From SM1-46 sp002451215 (GTDB taxonomy: Bacteria; Pseudomonadota; Gammaproteobacteria; Acidiferrobacterales; Sulfurifustaceae), in NCBI GenBank assembly GCA_002451215.1, contig DKBM01000003.1, positions 1 to 49,512 of the forward strand: DNA of 49,512 nucleotides. Direction: 5' to 3'. Positions 24,981-33,550 of this stretch are shown piece by piece. Positions within the stretch are counted from its first letter, which is position 1. Every line of letters begins with the position of its first letter. A model generated the notes under the pieces. That model was not told where the DNA came from. It did not search any database and saw only the letters and a list, made by a program, of their open reading frames with translations. The position numbers and the translations under genes were made by a program.

Positions 24981-25969
24981 GCAAACAGTCCGGCAAAGGC
25001 GCGAGCGCCGTGCCCGAGTTGAGTATCGTCATCCCGGTATACTTTGAAGAAGCGGTGTTGCCCGCGCTTTTTGCGCGTCTCTACCCATCGCTCGACAAGC
25101 TCAATCGCCGCTACGAGGTAGTGTTCGTCGACGATGGTAGTCGGGATCGCTCGCCGGCACTGTTGCGCGCCCAGTATCAGGCGCGCCCCGATGTGACGCG
25201 GGTCGTCTTGCTGCGCGCGAATGCCGGACAGCATGCGGCCATCACCGCTGGATTCGAACACGCCCGCGGAAATTACGTCATCACGCTCGATGCCGACCTC
25301 CAGAATCCGCCGGAGGAAATCCCGAAGCTACTGAAGGAGCTCGACGCCGGCCACGACTATGTTGGAACCATCCGGCGCAAGCGTCAGGACGTATGGTGGC
25401 GCCACCTAGCCTCGCGCGCCATGAACCGGTTGCGCGAGCAGATCACCAGCATCCGAATAACCGATCAGGGCTGCATGTTCCGTGGCTACCACCGCGACAT
25501 CGTGCGCGCGGTACTTGCCTCCGAGGAATCGCAGACCTTCATCCCGGCACTTGCCTACGTGTTTGCGGCTAACCCGGCCGAGATCACGGTGGAGCACGAG
25601 GAACGAGCCGCCGGCACATCGAAGTATTCGCTGTTCAAGCTCATCCACCTCAATTTCGATCTGATGACGAGCTTCTCGATCGCGCCACTCCAGGTGTTCT
25701 CGCTGGTTGGCATGGGGATTGCGATCGCGTCGTTCGCATTCGTCATCTACCTTGCCGTCCGGCGCCTGATCGTCGGCCCCGAGGTCGAGGGGGTGTTCAC
25801 ACTGTTCGGTATTGCATTCTTCCTGATCGGGCTGCTGCTCTTTGGAATCGGCATTCTTGGCGAGTATGTGGGACGCATCGCCACCCAGGTGCGGCAACGG
25901 CCTCGCTACCTCGTCCACACCGTGCTCGAACCGCGCGCCCCCGGAACAACGGAAGCTCCGCATGGCTGA
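24977..25969 (+). CDS. arnC: Undecaprenyl-phosphate 4-deoxy-4-formamido-L-arabinose transferase ArnC
   Basis: This GT2-family polyprenyl transferase loads formylated Ara4N onto undecaprenyl phosphate. The 330-residue protein has SIVIPVYFEE, FVDDGSRDRSPALL and VITLDADLQNPPEEIPKLL (DxD metal site). It also has GCMFRGYHRDIV, the HEERAAGTSKYSLFKL segment, and two C-terminal membrane helices at about 235-258 and 272-297. The start is GTG 24977, overlapping the arnB stop (GTGA). A longer frame from 24938 is rejected because it lies inside arnB. The arnA formyltransferase ATG lies within the last codons of arnC. Confidence 0.94.
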   Translation: MSKQSGKGASAVPELSIVIPVYFEEAVLPALFARLYPSLDKLNRRYEVVFVDDGSRDRSPALLRAQYQARPDVTRVVLLRANAGQHAAITAGFEHARGNYVITLDADLQNPPEEIPKLLKELDAGHDYVGTIRRKRQDVWWRHLASRAMNRLREQITSIRITDQGCMFRGYHRDIVRAVLASEESQTFIPALAYVFAANPAEITVEHEERAAGTSKYSLFKLIHLNFDLMTSFSIAPLQVFSLVGMGIAIASFAFVIYLAVRRLIVGPEVEGVFTLFGIAFFLIGLLLFGIGILGEYVGRIATQVRQRPRYLVHTVLEPRAPGTTEAPHG

Positions 25970-26894
25970 GCTGCCGCGGCGCGCGGTGGTTTTCGGCTAT
26001 CACAACGTCGGGGTGCGCGGGCTCGCCGTGCTGCTCGCGCTCGGCGTGGACGTGCGTCTGGTCATCACGCACGAGGACAACCCGGATGAGAACCTGTGGT
26101 TCGGCAGCGTCGCCGCGCTCGCCGCCATGAACGACATCCCGGTCATCAAGCCCAACAACCCGAATGACCCGGCCGTCATCGAGCAGCTGCGCGCCTGCCG
26201 GCCGGACTGGCTTTTCTCCTTCTACTACCGCCACATGCTGGGCGCCGACCTGCTCGGTATCCCGGCACGCGGCGCTTTCAACCTGCATGGCTCGCTCCTG
26301 CCGAGCTATCGAGGGCGCGTACCGGTGAACTGGGCGGTACTGCACGGCGAGCGTGAGACAGGCGCGAGCCTGCACCGCATGAGCGTGAAGCCGGACGCCG
26401 GGCCACTCGTGGACCAGCAGGCGGTCCCGATCCTGCCGAATGACACGGCACATGATGTATTCCAGAAGGTCGCCTGTGCGGCGGAGCAGGTATTGCTGCG
26501 CAGCGTGCCGCGCCTGCTGGACGGCAGCGCCCGGGAGACACCGCTTGATCTCGCTGCTGGCAGCTACTTCGGGGGCCGGCGCCCCGAGGACGGGCGCATC
26601 GACTGGCGCGCAGGCGCCTGGCAGATTCACAACCTCATCCGCGCGGTTGCGCCGCCCTACCCGGGGGCGTTTTTTGATCACGGACCGGTTCGCGTTCAGG
26701 TGCTGGGCAGTTACTATCGCGCCCAGAAGTCGAGTGGTCCCGGGGCCCGCGTCTATTGGCAGGACGGCCGATGCTGGGCGGACTGCGCGAACGGCGAGCG
26801 GCTACAGCTCACGCGCCTGAGTGTTGCCGGAACGGATCTGGACGAGGCCGGGTTTCAGCGCGACCTTGGCACGACTGAATTGAAACTGAATTAA
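25962..26894 (+). CDS. arnA: UDP-4-amino-4-deoxy-L-arabinose formyltransferase (ArnA N-terminal half as a separate gene)
   Basis: The 310-residue enzyme formylates UDP-L-Ara4N from 10-formyl-tetrahydrofolate. It matches the first domain of bifunctional E. coli ArnA, with catalytic Asn107 and His109 in FNLHGSLLPSYRGRVPVNW and Asp145 in SVKPDAGPLV. All three are offset by exactly five from E. coli N102, H104 and D140. The C-terminal OB-like subdomain runs from about 205 to the end. It ends at a TAA (LKLN), and the decarboxylase gene starts 25 bases later. So the two activities that are fused in enterobacteria are two separate proteins here. The ATG 25962 overlaps arnC by eight bases. Confidence 0.93.
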   Translation: MAELPRRAVVFGYHNVGVRGLAVLLALGVDVRLVITHEDNPDENLWFGSVAALAAMNDIPVIKPNNPNDPAVIEQLRACRPDWLFSFYYRHMLGADLLGIPARGAFNLHGSLLPSYRGRVPVNWAVLHGERETGASLHRMSVKPDAGPLVDQQAVPILPNDTAHDVFQKVACAAEQVLLRSVPRLLDGSARETPLDLAAGSYFGGRRPEDGRIDWRAGAWQIHNLIRAVAPPYPGAFFDHGPVRVQVLGSYYRAQKSSGPGARVYWQDGRCWADCANGERLQLTRLSVAGTDLDEAGFQRDLGTTELKLN

Positions 26895-26919
26895 GCCATC
26901 GGTATTACTGGAGCACGCA

Positions 26920-27960
26920 ATGAATGTCTTGATACTTGGGGTAAACGGATTCATCGGCCATCATCTGTCGCGGCGTATCCTCGACACCACGCCGTGGCAT
27001 GTCTATGGCATGGACATGCAGTATGGCCGTATCGCCGAACTGATAGAACACGAACGCTTCCACTTCTTCGAGGGCGACATCACCATCAACCACGAGTGGA
27101 TGGAATATCACATCAAGAAATGTGATGTGGTGCTGCCACTGGTGGCGATCGCAACTCCTGCTACCTACGTGCGCGACCCCCTGTCCGTTTTCGAACTCGA
27201 CTTTGAGGCAAACCTTCCCATCGTCCGCGCCTGCGTGCGCTACAAGAAGCGCGTACTGTTCCCGTCGACCTCCGAGGTCTACGGCATGTCGCCTGACCGC
27301 GAGTTTCATCCCTATGAGTCAAACCTGGTGCTTGGCCCGCTGACCAAACCACGCTGGATCTACTCCTGCGCCAAGCAGCTCATGGACCGGGTCATCGCCG
27401 CCTACGGGCAGCAACGCGGCCTCGACTACACGCTGTTCCGGCCGTTCAACTGGATCGGCTCCGGCCTCGATAGCCTGCACACGCCGAAGGAAGGCAGCTC
27501 CCGCGTCGTCACCCAGTTCCTGGGCCACATCGCGCGTGGCGAGCCTATTCGCCTTGTCGACGGCGGCCGCCAACGCCGCAGCTTCACCGATGTCAGCGAC
27601 GGTGTCTCGGCACTGATGAAGATCATTGAGAATGCCGAAGGCCACGCGAGCGGGAAGATCTACAACATCGGCAACCCGAAGAACGATCTCTCCGTGCGTG
27701 AACTCGCGGAACTGATGCTCGATATTGCGAAGGAATTTCCGGAGTACAAGCCGGGCGCTGCCAAGGTGACCCTCGAGGAAGTGCCGGCAGTGCAGTACTA
27801 CGGCGCGGGGTATCAGGACATCCAGACACGCGTGCCCTGGATCGAAAACACCAGGCAGGAACTGGGCTGGGCCCCGCAGGTCACCGTGCGCGATGCGTTG
27901 CGAGGCATCTTCGAGGCCTACCGGCACGAGGTCGGAGCAGCACGCGCGTTGCTGGACTGA
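26920..27960 (+). CDS. arnA: UDP-glucuronate oxidative decarboxylase (ArnA C-terminal half as a separate gene)
   Basis: This short-chain dehydrogenase oxidises and decarboxylates UDP-glucuronic acid to UDP-4-keto-arabinose with NAD+. The 346-residue protein has the Rossmann motif ILGVNGFIGHH, catalytic Ser118-Glu119 in PSTSEVYGM, and Tyr148/Lys152 in RWIYSCAKQLMDRVI. Arg304 in YQDIQTRVP falls at the same spacing from Ser-Glu as R619 does from S433/E434 in E. coli ArnA. FRPFNWIGSG and RRSFTDVSDG are also typical. It stands as an independent gene with its own ATG, downstream of the formyltransferase gene and 13 bases before arnD. Confidence 0.93.
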   Translation: MNVLILGVNGFIGHHLSRRILDTTPWHVYGMDMQYGRIAELIEHERFHFFEGDITINHEWMEYHIKKCDVVLPLVAIATPATYVRDPLSVFELDFEANLPIVRACVRYKKRVLFPSTSEVYGMSPDREFHPYESNLVLGPLTKPRWIYSCAKQLMDRVIAAYGQQRGLDYTLFRPFNWIGSGLDSLHTPKEGSSRVVTQFLGHIARGEPIRLVDGGRQRRSFTDVSDGVSALMKIIENAEGHASGKIYNIGNPKNDLSVRELAELMLDIAKEFPEYKPGAAKVTLEEVPAVQYYGAGYQDIQTRVPWIENTRQELGWAPQVTVRDALRGIFEAYRHEVGAARALLD

Positions 27961-27973
27961 TAGGGCGAGAGCG

Positions 27974-28882
27974 ATGCAAATCGCGCTCAAGGTCGATGTT
28001 GACTGCTTTCGCGGTACGCGCGAAGGTGTGCCGGCGCTGATGCGCCTGTTCGACGAGTTTAAAGTCCGGGCGACATTCCTGTTCAGCCTCGGCCCGGATC
28101 ATACCGGCCGCGCCATCCGCCGGGTATTCCGGCCGGGCTTTCTGTCGAAGGTGGGTCGCACTTCCGTCGTGAGTCACTACGGCATCCGTACCCTGCTCTA
28201 TGGCACGCTCCTTCCCGGTCCGCACATCGGCCGGCGTGCCGGCGACATCCTGCGCAGCGTGGCGAACGCCGGCCATGAGGTCGGCGTGCATTGCTACGAT
28301 CACATCCGCTGGCAGGATTTCGTTGCCCACAAGGATGCCGACTGGACACGGCGGGAGATGCAGCGCGCCGTTGACGCCTTCGAGGAAGTATTCGGCCACC
28401 AGCCCACCGTGCACGGCGCGGCCGGCTGGCAGCTGAACGCACACACGCTCGCGCTCGAACAGGAACTTGGCTTCCGCTACGCCAGCGATGTCCGCGGCCG
28501 GGACGCCTTCTACCCGGTCATGGATGGTGTCATTTCGCGCTGCCCCCAACTGCCAACCACGTTACCTACGCTTGATGAACTGATCGGTCTCGACGGCACG
28601 GATGAGACCAATGTCCATGAGCGCGTCTTTGCGGCAAGCCGGGTACCGCTGCCGCAAGGACATGTCTACACGCTGCACGCGGAGCTCGAGGGAATGAAGC
28701 TCATGCCAGTGATGCGCCGATTGCTCGAGCAGTGGCGCGCCTCGGGCGATGAGCTTGGCACCCTGGCGGCAACGTTCGAGCGAATCGATCTTCGGCGCCT
28801 CGAGCGCCGCGAAATCACCTGGGGCGAAGTGCCTGGGCGCTCGGGCTTGTTGGCCGTCGAAACCGCGCGCGCGCAGGCCTGA
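27974..28882 (+). CDS. arnD: 4-deoxy-4-formamido-L-arabinose-phosphoundecaprenol deformylase ArnD
   Basis: This polysaccharide-deacetylase-fold enzyme removes the formyl group on undecaprenyl-phosphate-Ara4FN, so the lipid can be flipped and used by ArnT. The 302-residue protein begins IALKVDVDCFRGT, with the metal-binding Asp pair. It continues with FSLGPDHTGRAIRRVFRPGFL and HEVGVHCYDHIRWQD, with the metal-ligand His, then HGAAGWQLN and a C-terminal VYTLHAELEGM, all ArnD hallmarks. The start chosen is ATG 27974, preceded by GGGCGAGA. It is the last gene of the arn operon. The 169 bases to the convergent patatin gene stop contain nothing I can identify. Confidence 0.93.
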   Translation: MQIALKVDVDCFRGTREGVPALMRLFDEFKVRATFLFSLGPDHTGRAIRRVFRPGFLSKVGRTSVVSHYGIRTLLYGTLLPGPHIGRRAGDILRSVANAGHEVGVHCYDHIRWQDFVAHKDADWTRREMQRAVDAFEEVFGHQPTVHGAAGWQLNAHTLALEQELGFRYASDVRGRDAFYPVMDGVISRCPQLPTTLPTLDELIGLDGTDETNVHERVFAASRVPLPQGHVYTLHAELEGMKLMPVMRRLLEQWRASGDELGTLAATFERIDLRRLERREITWGEVPGRSGLLAVETARAQA

Positions 28883-29051
28883 TCCGGGCGGACATCGCTC
28901 AAAGTCGACCGGTATCTCCGCCGCTGCATCCGGCTCGCGGCGATCCGGCGGTTGTTCGTCTCCAGTACCCGCATTGCGTTCCAGCATGGCCGCCATCAGG
29001 AGCAAACAGAATACTTTCGGGAGCCGCTCGCGGCGAACCGGGGACGTGGTT

Positions 29052-31856
29052 TCAGCGCGTCAGCCAGTAGATGAGACCCGGAAGATCTGCCACCCCGACG
29101 GTCAGGAACCAGCTGTTGTTTGCGTCATTGATATCACGCGCGCCCAGTCCAAGACGGATCCGATCCTTGAAGAACCCGAGATGGACGTCGACTGCCGGCG
29201 CATCCTGCCGGCCAATCTCAGGCGAGTGGAAGGTGTGATACCAACCCGCCATCGCACCCCAGCTCGACCACAGCTGGTCGCCGGTGGCACGCGTAAAATC
29301 GAGGCCAAGCAACAGATAGTTCTCGCGCGGGTCGCTGGCGGAGGGACTGATCAAACCACCCGCGACGCCGATCGTTCCGCGAATACCCAGCGCGGTATTT
29401 GCGCCGAGCGCCCAGGTTGGCTGCCAGGTGAGCATGACATCGCCATCGACGAGGTCAAAACCCACTTCGAAGGGAACTAGGTTGCGCCAGAACCAGTCGT
29501 CGGGGGCGGTCGATGGCGCGAAGGTGAAGCTTGGGTACTTGTAGGTTGCAGACCGCAACACGTGGGAGGTCGCACCGAGCAGGCCGACCATCGCCTGCTC
29601 ACGCTTCTCCTCGCTGGGCTCACGCTCGGCATAGATGTCGCGCGCCTGCTGCTCAAGATACACCAGCCGGCTGGTGATTCGCCGCACCGCCTCCGCCGAC
29701 CACGTGTCCGGATCCGCCATGATTTGTGCGAGCAAGGGCGCTCGACCATCGGGCGTCGGGGTAGGTTTAAATCCCTCCGTGCGCAGGTGCCGGAAGAATG
29801 ATTCCTCCACGAAGAACAACTCCTGGCTGGCAGTCGGCGATAAAAACCCGGCCTCGAGCGTCTTGCGCATGCCCTCATGGATGATGCGCATGTCGCGATT
29901 TTCCTCGGGCATCGGGTCGTACGCAAAGCGCATTCTGCGTTGCGATCCGAATTCCGCGCGTGCCAGCAATGCCAATACGTAGCGGCCACGCGGATCGTGC
30001 GCCACGCCAAGCTCGCCATAGAGATAGCGTGCGGTTTCATCGACGCAACCCGGATACTCCGCGCTGCGTCGATCCAGGGAGAGGCTTAGCCTGCAAATCG
30101 TGTCACCGACCGATACCAGCGCATCATAGACACCGACGTAGTAATCGTACTCGCGGAACTTGCGGTCGAGAAACGCACCCAGAGAACTGAGCAGCGATCC
30201 GGTAACCGGCGCACCGCGGCTCGAAACGCGCAGGCTTCGATCATTCTTTATTGCCAGTCGCCCGCGCTGAACGCGCTGCACGAGCGGATCGTTTGCCAAA
30301 CCGGCGCGCTGCATGGCGGCAACGAGTGCATCGGCCAGGGTGTCGCGCAACCGCACCGTGTCTATGCCGCACACAGTGCTTGATGACCCGACGCCGGCGC
30401 GCCCGGAAGCACGACAGGCGTGCGCCAGCCCGGCTGCCTCCAGCCGTGGCGCCGAGAAAGGCGAACCGATCGGAACGGCCTGACGTCCGTAACTCAGCTC
30501 GAGCAGCCGCGCTGCCTGGCGCACGCGCTCCGCACAGCCGGGCGTTCCCTCAAATACGGCCAGCAGGTCCCGGCAGTTTGGTCGCTTGCCGCTCTCCTCC
30601 AGCCGGTGTGCCACGGCATACGCGAGGTCGGGCACGCCGATGCCCCAGTGTTCACTTGTCAGCTCACGGTAAAGCTCATACTTGCGTGCCGTGCTGAGCG
30701 CCCCGGACAGCAACTGGCCTTCCGAGGAGAGTCCAAAATCCAGCTTCCGGCACGCGCGCGGAGGGTTCGGCTGCTCGCAGGCGCTGCCGCCGGTCCACTT
30801 CGGGACCGGGTAACGAGTCCGGTCCGGCTCGAGATACACGTACATCACCGGCAACGGGTTGCCAGCCCCACGCCGGTCCTCCTCTGCGAGCACACGCGCC
30901 ACACCGATTGGCAGGTTGTCGAACAATCCGCCGTCGGCAAAGTCGGCCTCGGCAAGCTCATAGCCGCCCGGGCAGCTGAGCGCCGCTTCTACCACCGGCT
31001 GGGCCGGTGTCGCACCGCTGCGCTCACCGATAAGCGTCCCCGGCTTGAGCCGGCAATAGGCAACGCGCCTGCGTCCGAAGGCGAGCGGCACTGACGCACT
31101 CGTGAACATGCTGTCAATGATCCGTTCCGGCGCGATCGAGAACTTCGGCGCACCACGCTCCCGTGGCAACAGGATCATCGCCGGATCGGTCAGCGTCGGG
31201 AAATCGGCGGGATTGAAGAAGAAGCCGGCACGGCCGTCTGCCTGCGTACGCAGGTCGAATGACAAATAGAAGCGTTGGTTCTGGATCTCCACATCGTTGA
31301 CGTCGAGAAGCTCGGGCACGACGCGTGTGACGGTCAGGCCGATCGGGACGCGACATCCCTGGCGATACGCCGGCAAGCCCCAGAGCGAGATCAGGTTCCG
31401 CCCGGATTCGCGCAGACTGCTGCGCGTGAAGAGCGCATCGCCCTCGGCGTAAAGCGGCGAGTCCGGTTTCGGCGGCAGGAGATTGTTGACATCCGGCAAC
31501 ATCCACAGATTGCGAAAGACGTTGTCGTCGATGCGGTTGGCGAACCCGCCCTCCGATTCGGAACGCACACACCACACCATGGCGGACACCACCGCGTTGA
31601 TGCCGCCGGCCGAGGCTCCCGCGAAGCTTGCCGCTTCAATCGGACGAAGGGTTCCGCCCAGGTCTACCGTGTTCTGCTCGAACGCGCGTATCGCGCGCAG
31701 TGCGCCCCAATTCAGTCCCGCCTCGTAGGCGCCAAGACTACCGCCGCCGCTGATCGCCACTGAAAAGCGCCTGGCCTTGTCATCCAGACCGGAGGCAGCG
31801 TGGCTGGCAGCAATCAGCATCCCCCACAACCCGAACAGGGCCAGGGCGTGTCGCAT
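29052..31856 (-). CDS. Patatin-like phospholipase with long extension and C-terminal beta-rich domain
   Basis: The 934-residue protein starts at ATG 31856 (MRHALALFGLW) with a cleavable signal peptide ending near ASHAASG. An alternative ATG three codons upstream exists. The patatin domain has SVAISGGGSLGAYEAG (oxyanion loop), nucleophile Ser82 in FAGASAGGINAV, and Asp308 in DFADGGLFDNLPIGV, the Ser-Asp dyad. A long central region (about 400-780) is alpha-rich and unfamiliar, with several Cys pairs. The last 150 residues alternate polar and aromatic residues like a short beta barrel (WFWRNLVPFEVGFDLV to LPGLIYWLTR). It is probably exported to the outer membrane or periplasm and hydrolyses acyl esters. 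It is convergent with arnD. Confidence 0.82.
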   Translation of the reverse strand: MRHALALFGLWGMLIAASHAASGLDDKARRFSVAISGGGSLGAYEAGLNWGALRAIRAFEQNTVDLGGTLRPIEAASFAGASAGGINAVVSAMVWCVRSESEGGFANRIDDNVFRNLWMLPDVNNLLPPKPDSPLYAEGDALFTRSSLRESGRNLISLWGLPAYRQGCRVPIGLTVTRVVPELLDVNDVEIQNQRFYLSFDLRTQADGRAGFFFNPADFPTLTDPAMILLPRERGAPKFSIAPERIIDSMFTSASVPLAFGRRRVAYCRLKPGTLIGERSGATPAQPVVEAALSCPGGYELAEADFADGGLFDNLPIGVARVLAEEDRRGAGNPLPVMYVYLEPDRTRYPVPKWTGGSACEQPNPPRACRKLDFGLSSEGQLLSGALSTARKYELYRELTSEHWGIGVPDLAYAVAHRLEESGKRPNCRDLLAVFEGTPGCAERVRQAARLLELSYGRQAVPIGSPFSAPRLEAAGLAHACRASGRAGVGSSSTVCGIDTVRLRDTLADALVAAMQRAGLANDPLVQRVQRGRLAIKNDRSLRVSSRGAPVTGSLLSSLGAFLDRKFREYDYYVGVYDALVSVGDTICRLSLSLDRRSAEYPGCVDETARYLYGELGVAHDPRGRYVLALLARAEFGSQRRMRFAYDPMPEENRDMRIIHEGMRKTLEAGFLSPTASQELFFVEESFFRHLRTEGFKPTPTPDGRAPLLAQIMADPDTWSAEAVRRITSRLVYLEQQARDIYAEREPSEEKREQAMVGLLGATSHVLRSATYKYPSFTFAPSTAPDDWFWRNLVPFEVGFDLVDGDVMLTWQPTWALGANTALGIRGTIGVAGGLISPSASDPRENYLLLGLDFTRATGDQLWSSWGAMAGWYHTFHSPEIGRQDAPAVDVHLGFFKDRIRLGLGARDINDANNSWFLTVGVADLPGLIYWLTR

Positions 31857-32087
31857 GGACACCATTCGCCAACATGGGAGATAGATTCGCATGCGGTGTA
31901 TTAAACCAGACTGTGCTGTTCGCGGCACGAAGATGCGCGCGTTGGGCTTCCCTGGCGTCCGCAACTTGCATCCTCTTTGATTCACAGCAGCCGATCACGT
32001 CAGCTTTTGACAACGGCTACTTGCACACGGTTGATGCTGGCGACTCAGCGCCATGGCCCATCACCGGAACAACGCCGGCTCCGGCGC

Positions 32088-33035
32088 CTACAATCCGGCG
32101 CCCCAGCGATATTGCCAAAAAATTCCAACGGTATTGAAGCTGGTTCCCACACGCGTGCTGATGCCGCTGCTGGCGCTAAGCTTGATCGATTGGTATCTAT
32201 CCACCGGCAGTGCCAGGATTGCGCCCGTGCGGGAGTTCCCCAGCGCGTCATCGTTGCGCACGCCGTCCACGGTCGTCTGGCCGCCGCGGTAATAGGTAAC
32301 GCCCAGCGAAGCCCAGGCGCCGCGACTGAAGTTGTAGCTGAGGTTGGTCTGGACCGAGTAGATCGGCTCCTGCTCGCGTGTCTGGCCGCCGTAGAAGTCG
32401 TCATTGTTGCTGTAAAAAGTGACTCCTGTGGTGAGGTCAAGTGTGAGCGAACCGAACGACTTGGAGAATCCAATGTCCGGTTTGAGCGACCAGCGATTGG
32501 TGGCAAGGTTCACTGCCCTGCTGGAATCGTACTGTCCGCCGGGAGCGGATACCTGGACGCTGGCACCGACCACCAGCTCCTGCTGGTAGGCGGCGAACTC
32601 CTGCATAGACAGCGCGGGAGCGCCGTAGAAGTTGACCGAGAGGCGGAACTTCGGGTCGCTAAACCCGCTTACATCGCGTTCCTTGGGCTCACCCGCTACC
32701 AACGCGCTTCCGGACAACCGGGAATAAGGCAGAATCATGTCGAACTTGCCGGACATGCCCCACAGATCCAGGGAGCGCGCGTAGGCGAAGACGCCGGTAT
32801 GTATTTTGAGTTGGGCGTCTTCCATCGGGATCGACGGATCGGTCGAGAAACCACCCTTTGAATAGGCATAGCCCGCGACGAAGAAATTGAGCCCGACCGG
32901 CGAATTGGAATAGGCCCTGGGTTCGAGCTCCTGCGCCCCTGCCAGCGTCGGAATAAGTATCAGGACTGTCGTGAACGCGGCTAGCGCGGTCGCCGGGCAG
33001 GCTGCCTTGGTCCACTTCGTGCCTCTACTCAACAT
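32088..33035 (-). CDS. Outer-membrane beta-barrel protein, MetA-pathway phenol degradation/transporter-like family
   Basis: The 315-residue protein has a long signal peptide (cleavage near TLAGAQE). It has alternating amphipathic strands throughout: NFFVAGYAYSKGG, KFRLSVNFYGAPAL, TGVTFYSNNDDFYG, ASLGVTYYRGGQTTVDG, VGIFWQYRWG. The pattern GLNFFVAGYAYSKG followed by GKFDMILPYSRL and the final strand fit the PF13557-type outer-membrane family named after MetA-pathway phenol degradation. Substrate and role are not predictable. It follows the patatin gene's promoter region on the same strand, with about 230 bases to the patatin ATG. The start is ATG 33035. Confidence 0.75.
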   Translation of the reverse strand: MLSRGTKWTKAACPATALAAFTTVLILIPTLAGAQELEPRAYSNSPVGLNFFVAGYAYSKGGFSTDPSIPMEDAQLKIHTGVFAYARSLDLWGMSGKFDMILPYSRLSGSALVAGEPKERDVSGFSDPKFRLSVNFYGAPALSMQEFAAYQQELVVGASVQVSAPGGQYDSSRAVNLATNRWSLKPDIGFSKSFGSLTLDLTTGVTFYSNNDDFYGGQTREQEPIYSVQTNLSYNFSRGAWASLGVTYYRGGQTTVDGVRNDDALGNSRTGAILALPVDRYQSIKLSASSGISTRVGTSFNTVGIFWQYRWGAGL

Positions 33036-33550
33036 GTCGCTCTACTTTCACCCAGAACAATCGATTCGGCAAGATGCTCTTGGTGTGCCCGCGACTGACC
33101 CCAGCGCCGGACCATCGGGGTTGATGGACGCGAGGCCGCGAATCGCCGATTCGGCGAGGGCCCGGCCCGCGATTGATCAGATCACATGGACAAATCTCTG
33201 ACAACTCTAGCCGGATCATCATTCAAGATGCGCAATACGCCCGACACAACGCTCTAATCGGCGGACGAGTACCACACCGCCCCCTGAAAACGGCACGAGG
33301 AAATTGCGAAAGCCGACACGAGCCGAATCGTGATGCCCCGCCGATTGGTTGGCAAACTGATTTCGTGCAAACTTCCCAATAATCTACATGCGCTCTGCCG
33401 AAGCGCGATGCTGTCTCGAGTGCGCGAAACGAACTTGGACTCGACCCTTGGGGCCGGCCATCATGCTCGCAATCTTTGAGGTACCCGTGCCAGTTCCTCG
33501 CGAACCGGCCCCGCAATCACGATCAATAAAAATAACGAGGGGAGATCGGC
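33036..33550. other. 515-base intergenic region without a supportable gene
   Basis: This divergent region lies between the beta-barrel gene (minus) and the lipase gene (plus). It contains two small palindromes: GAATCG-C-CGATTC near 33139-33151 and TGATC-A-GATCA at 33174-33184. An AT-rich stretch (AATAAAAATAAC near 33524) lies just before the lipase ribosome-binding site GAGGGGAG. Reading frames in it are short and lack codon bias. I see no RNA gene. Confidence 0.6.

Noticed and set aside
33036..33550. Small RNA or small gene in the 515-base spacer
   Set aside because: No ribosome-binding site plus start with coding bias, and no hairpin followed by a T-run.
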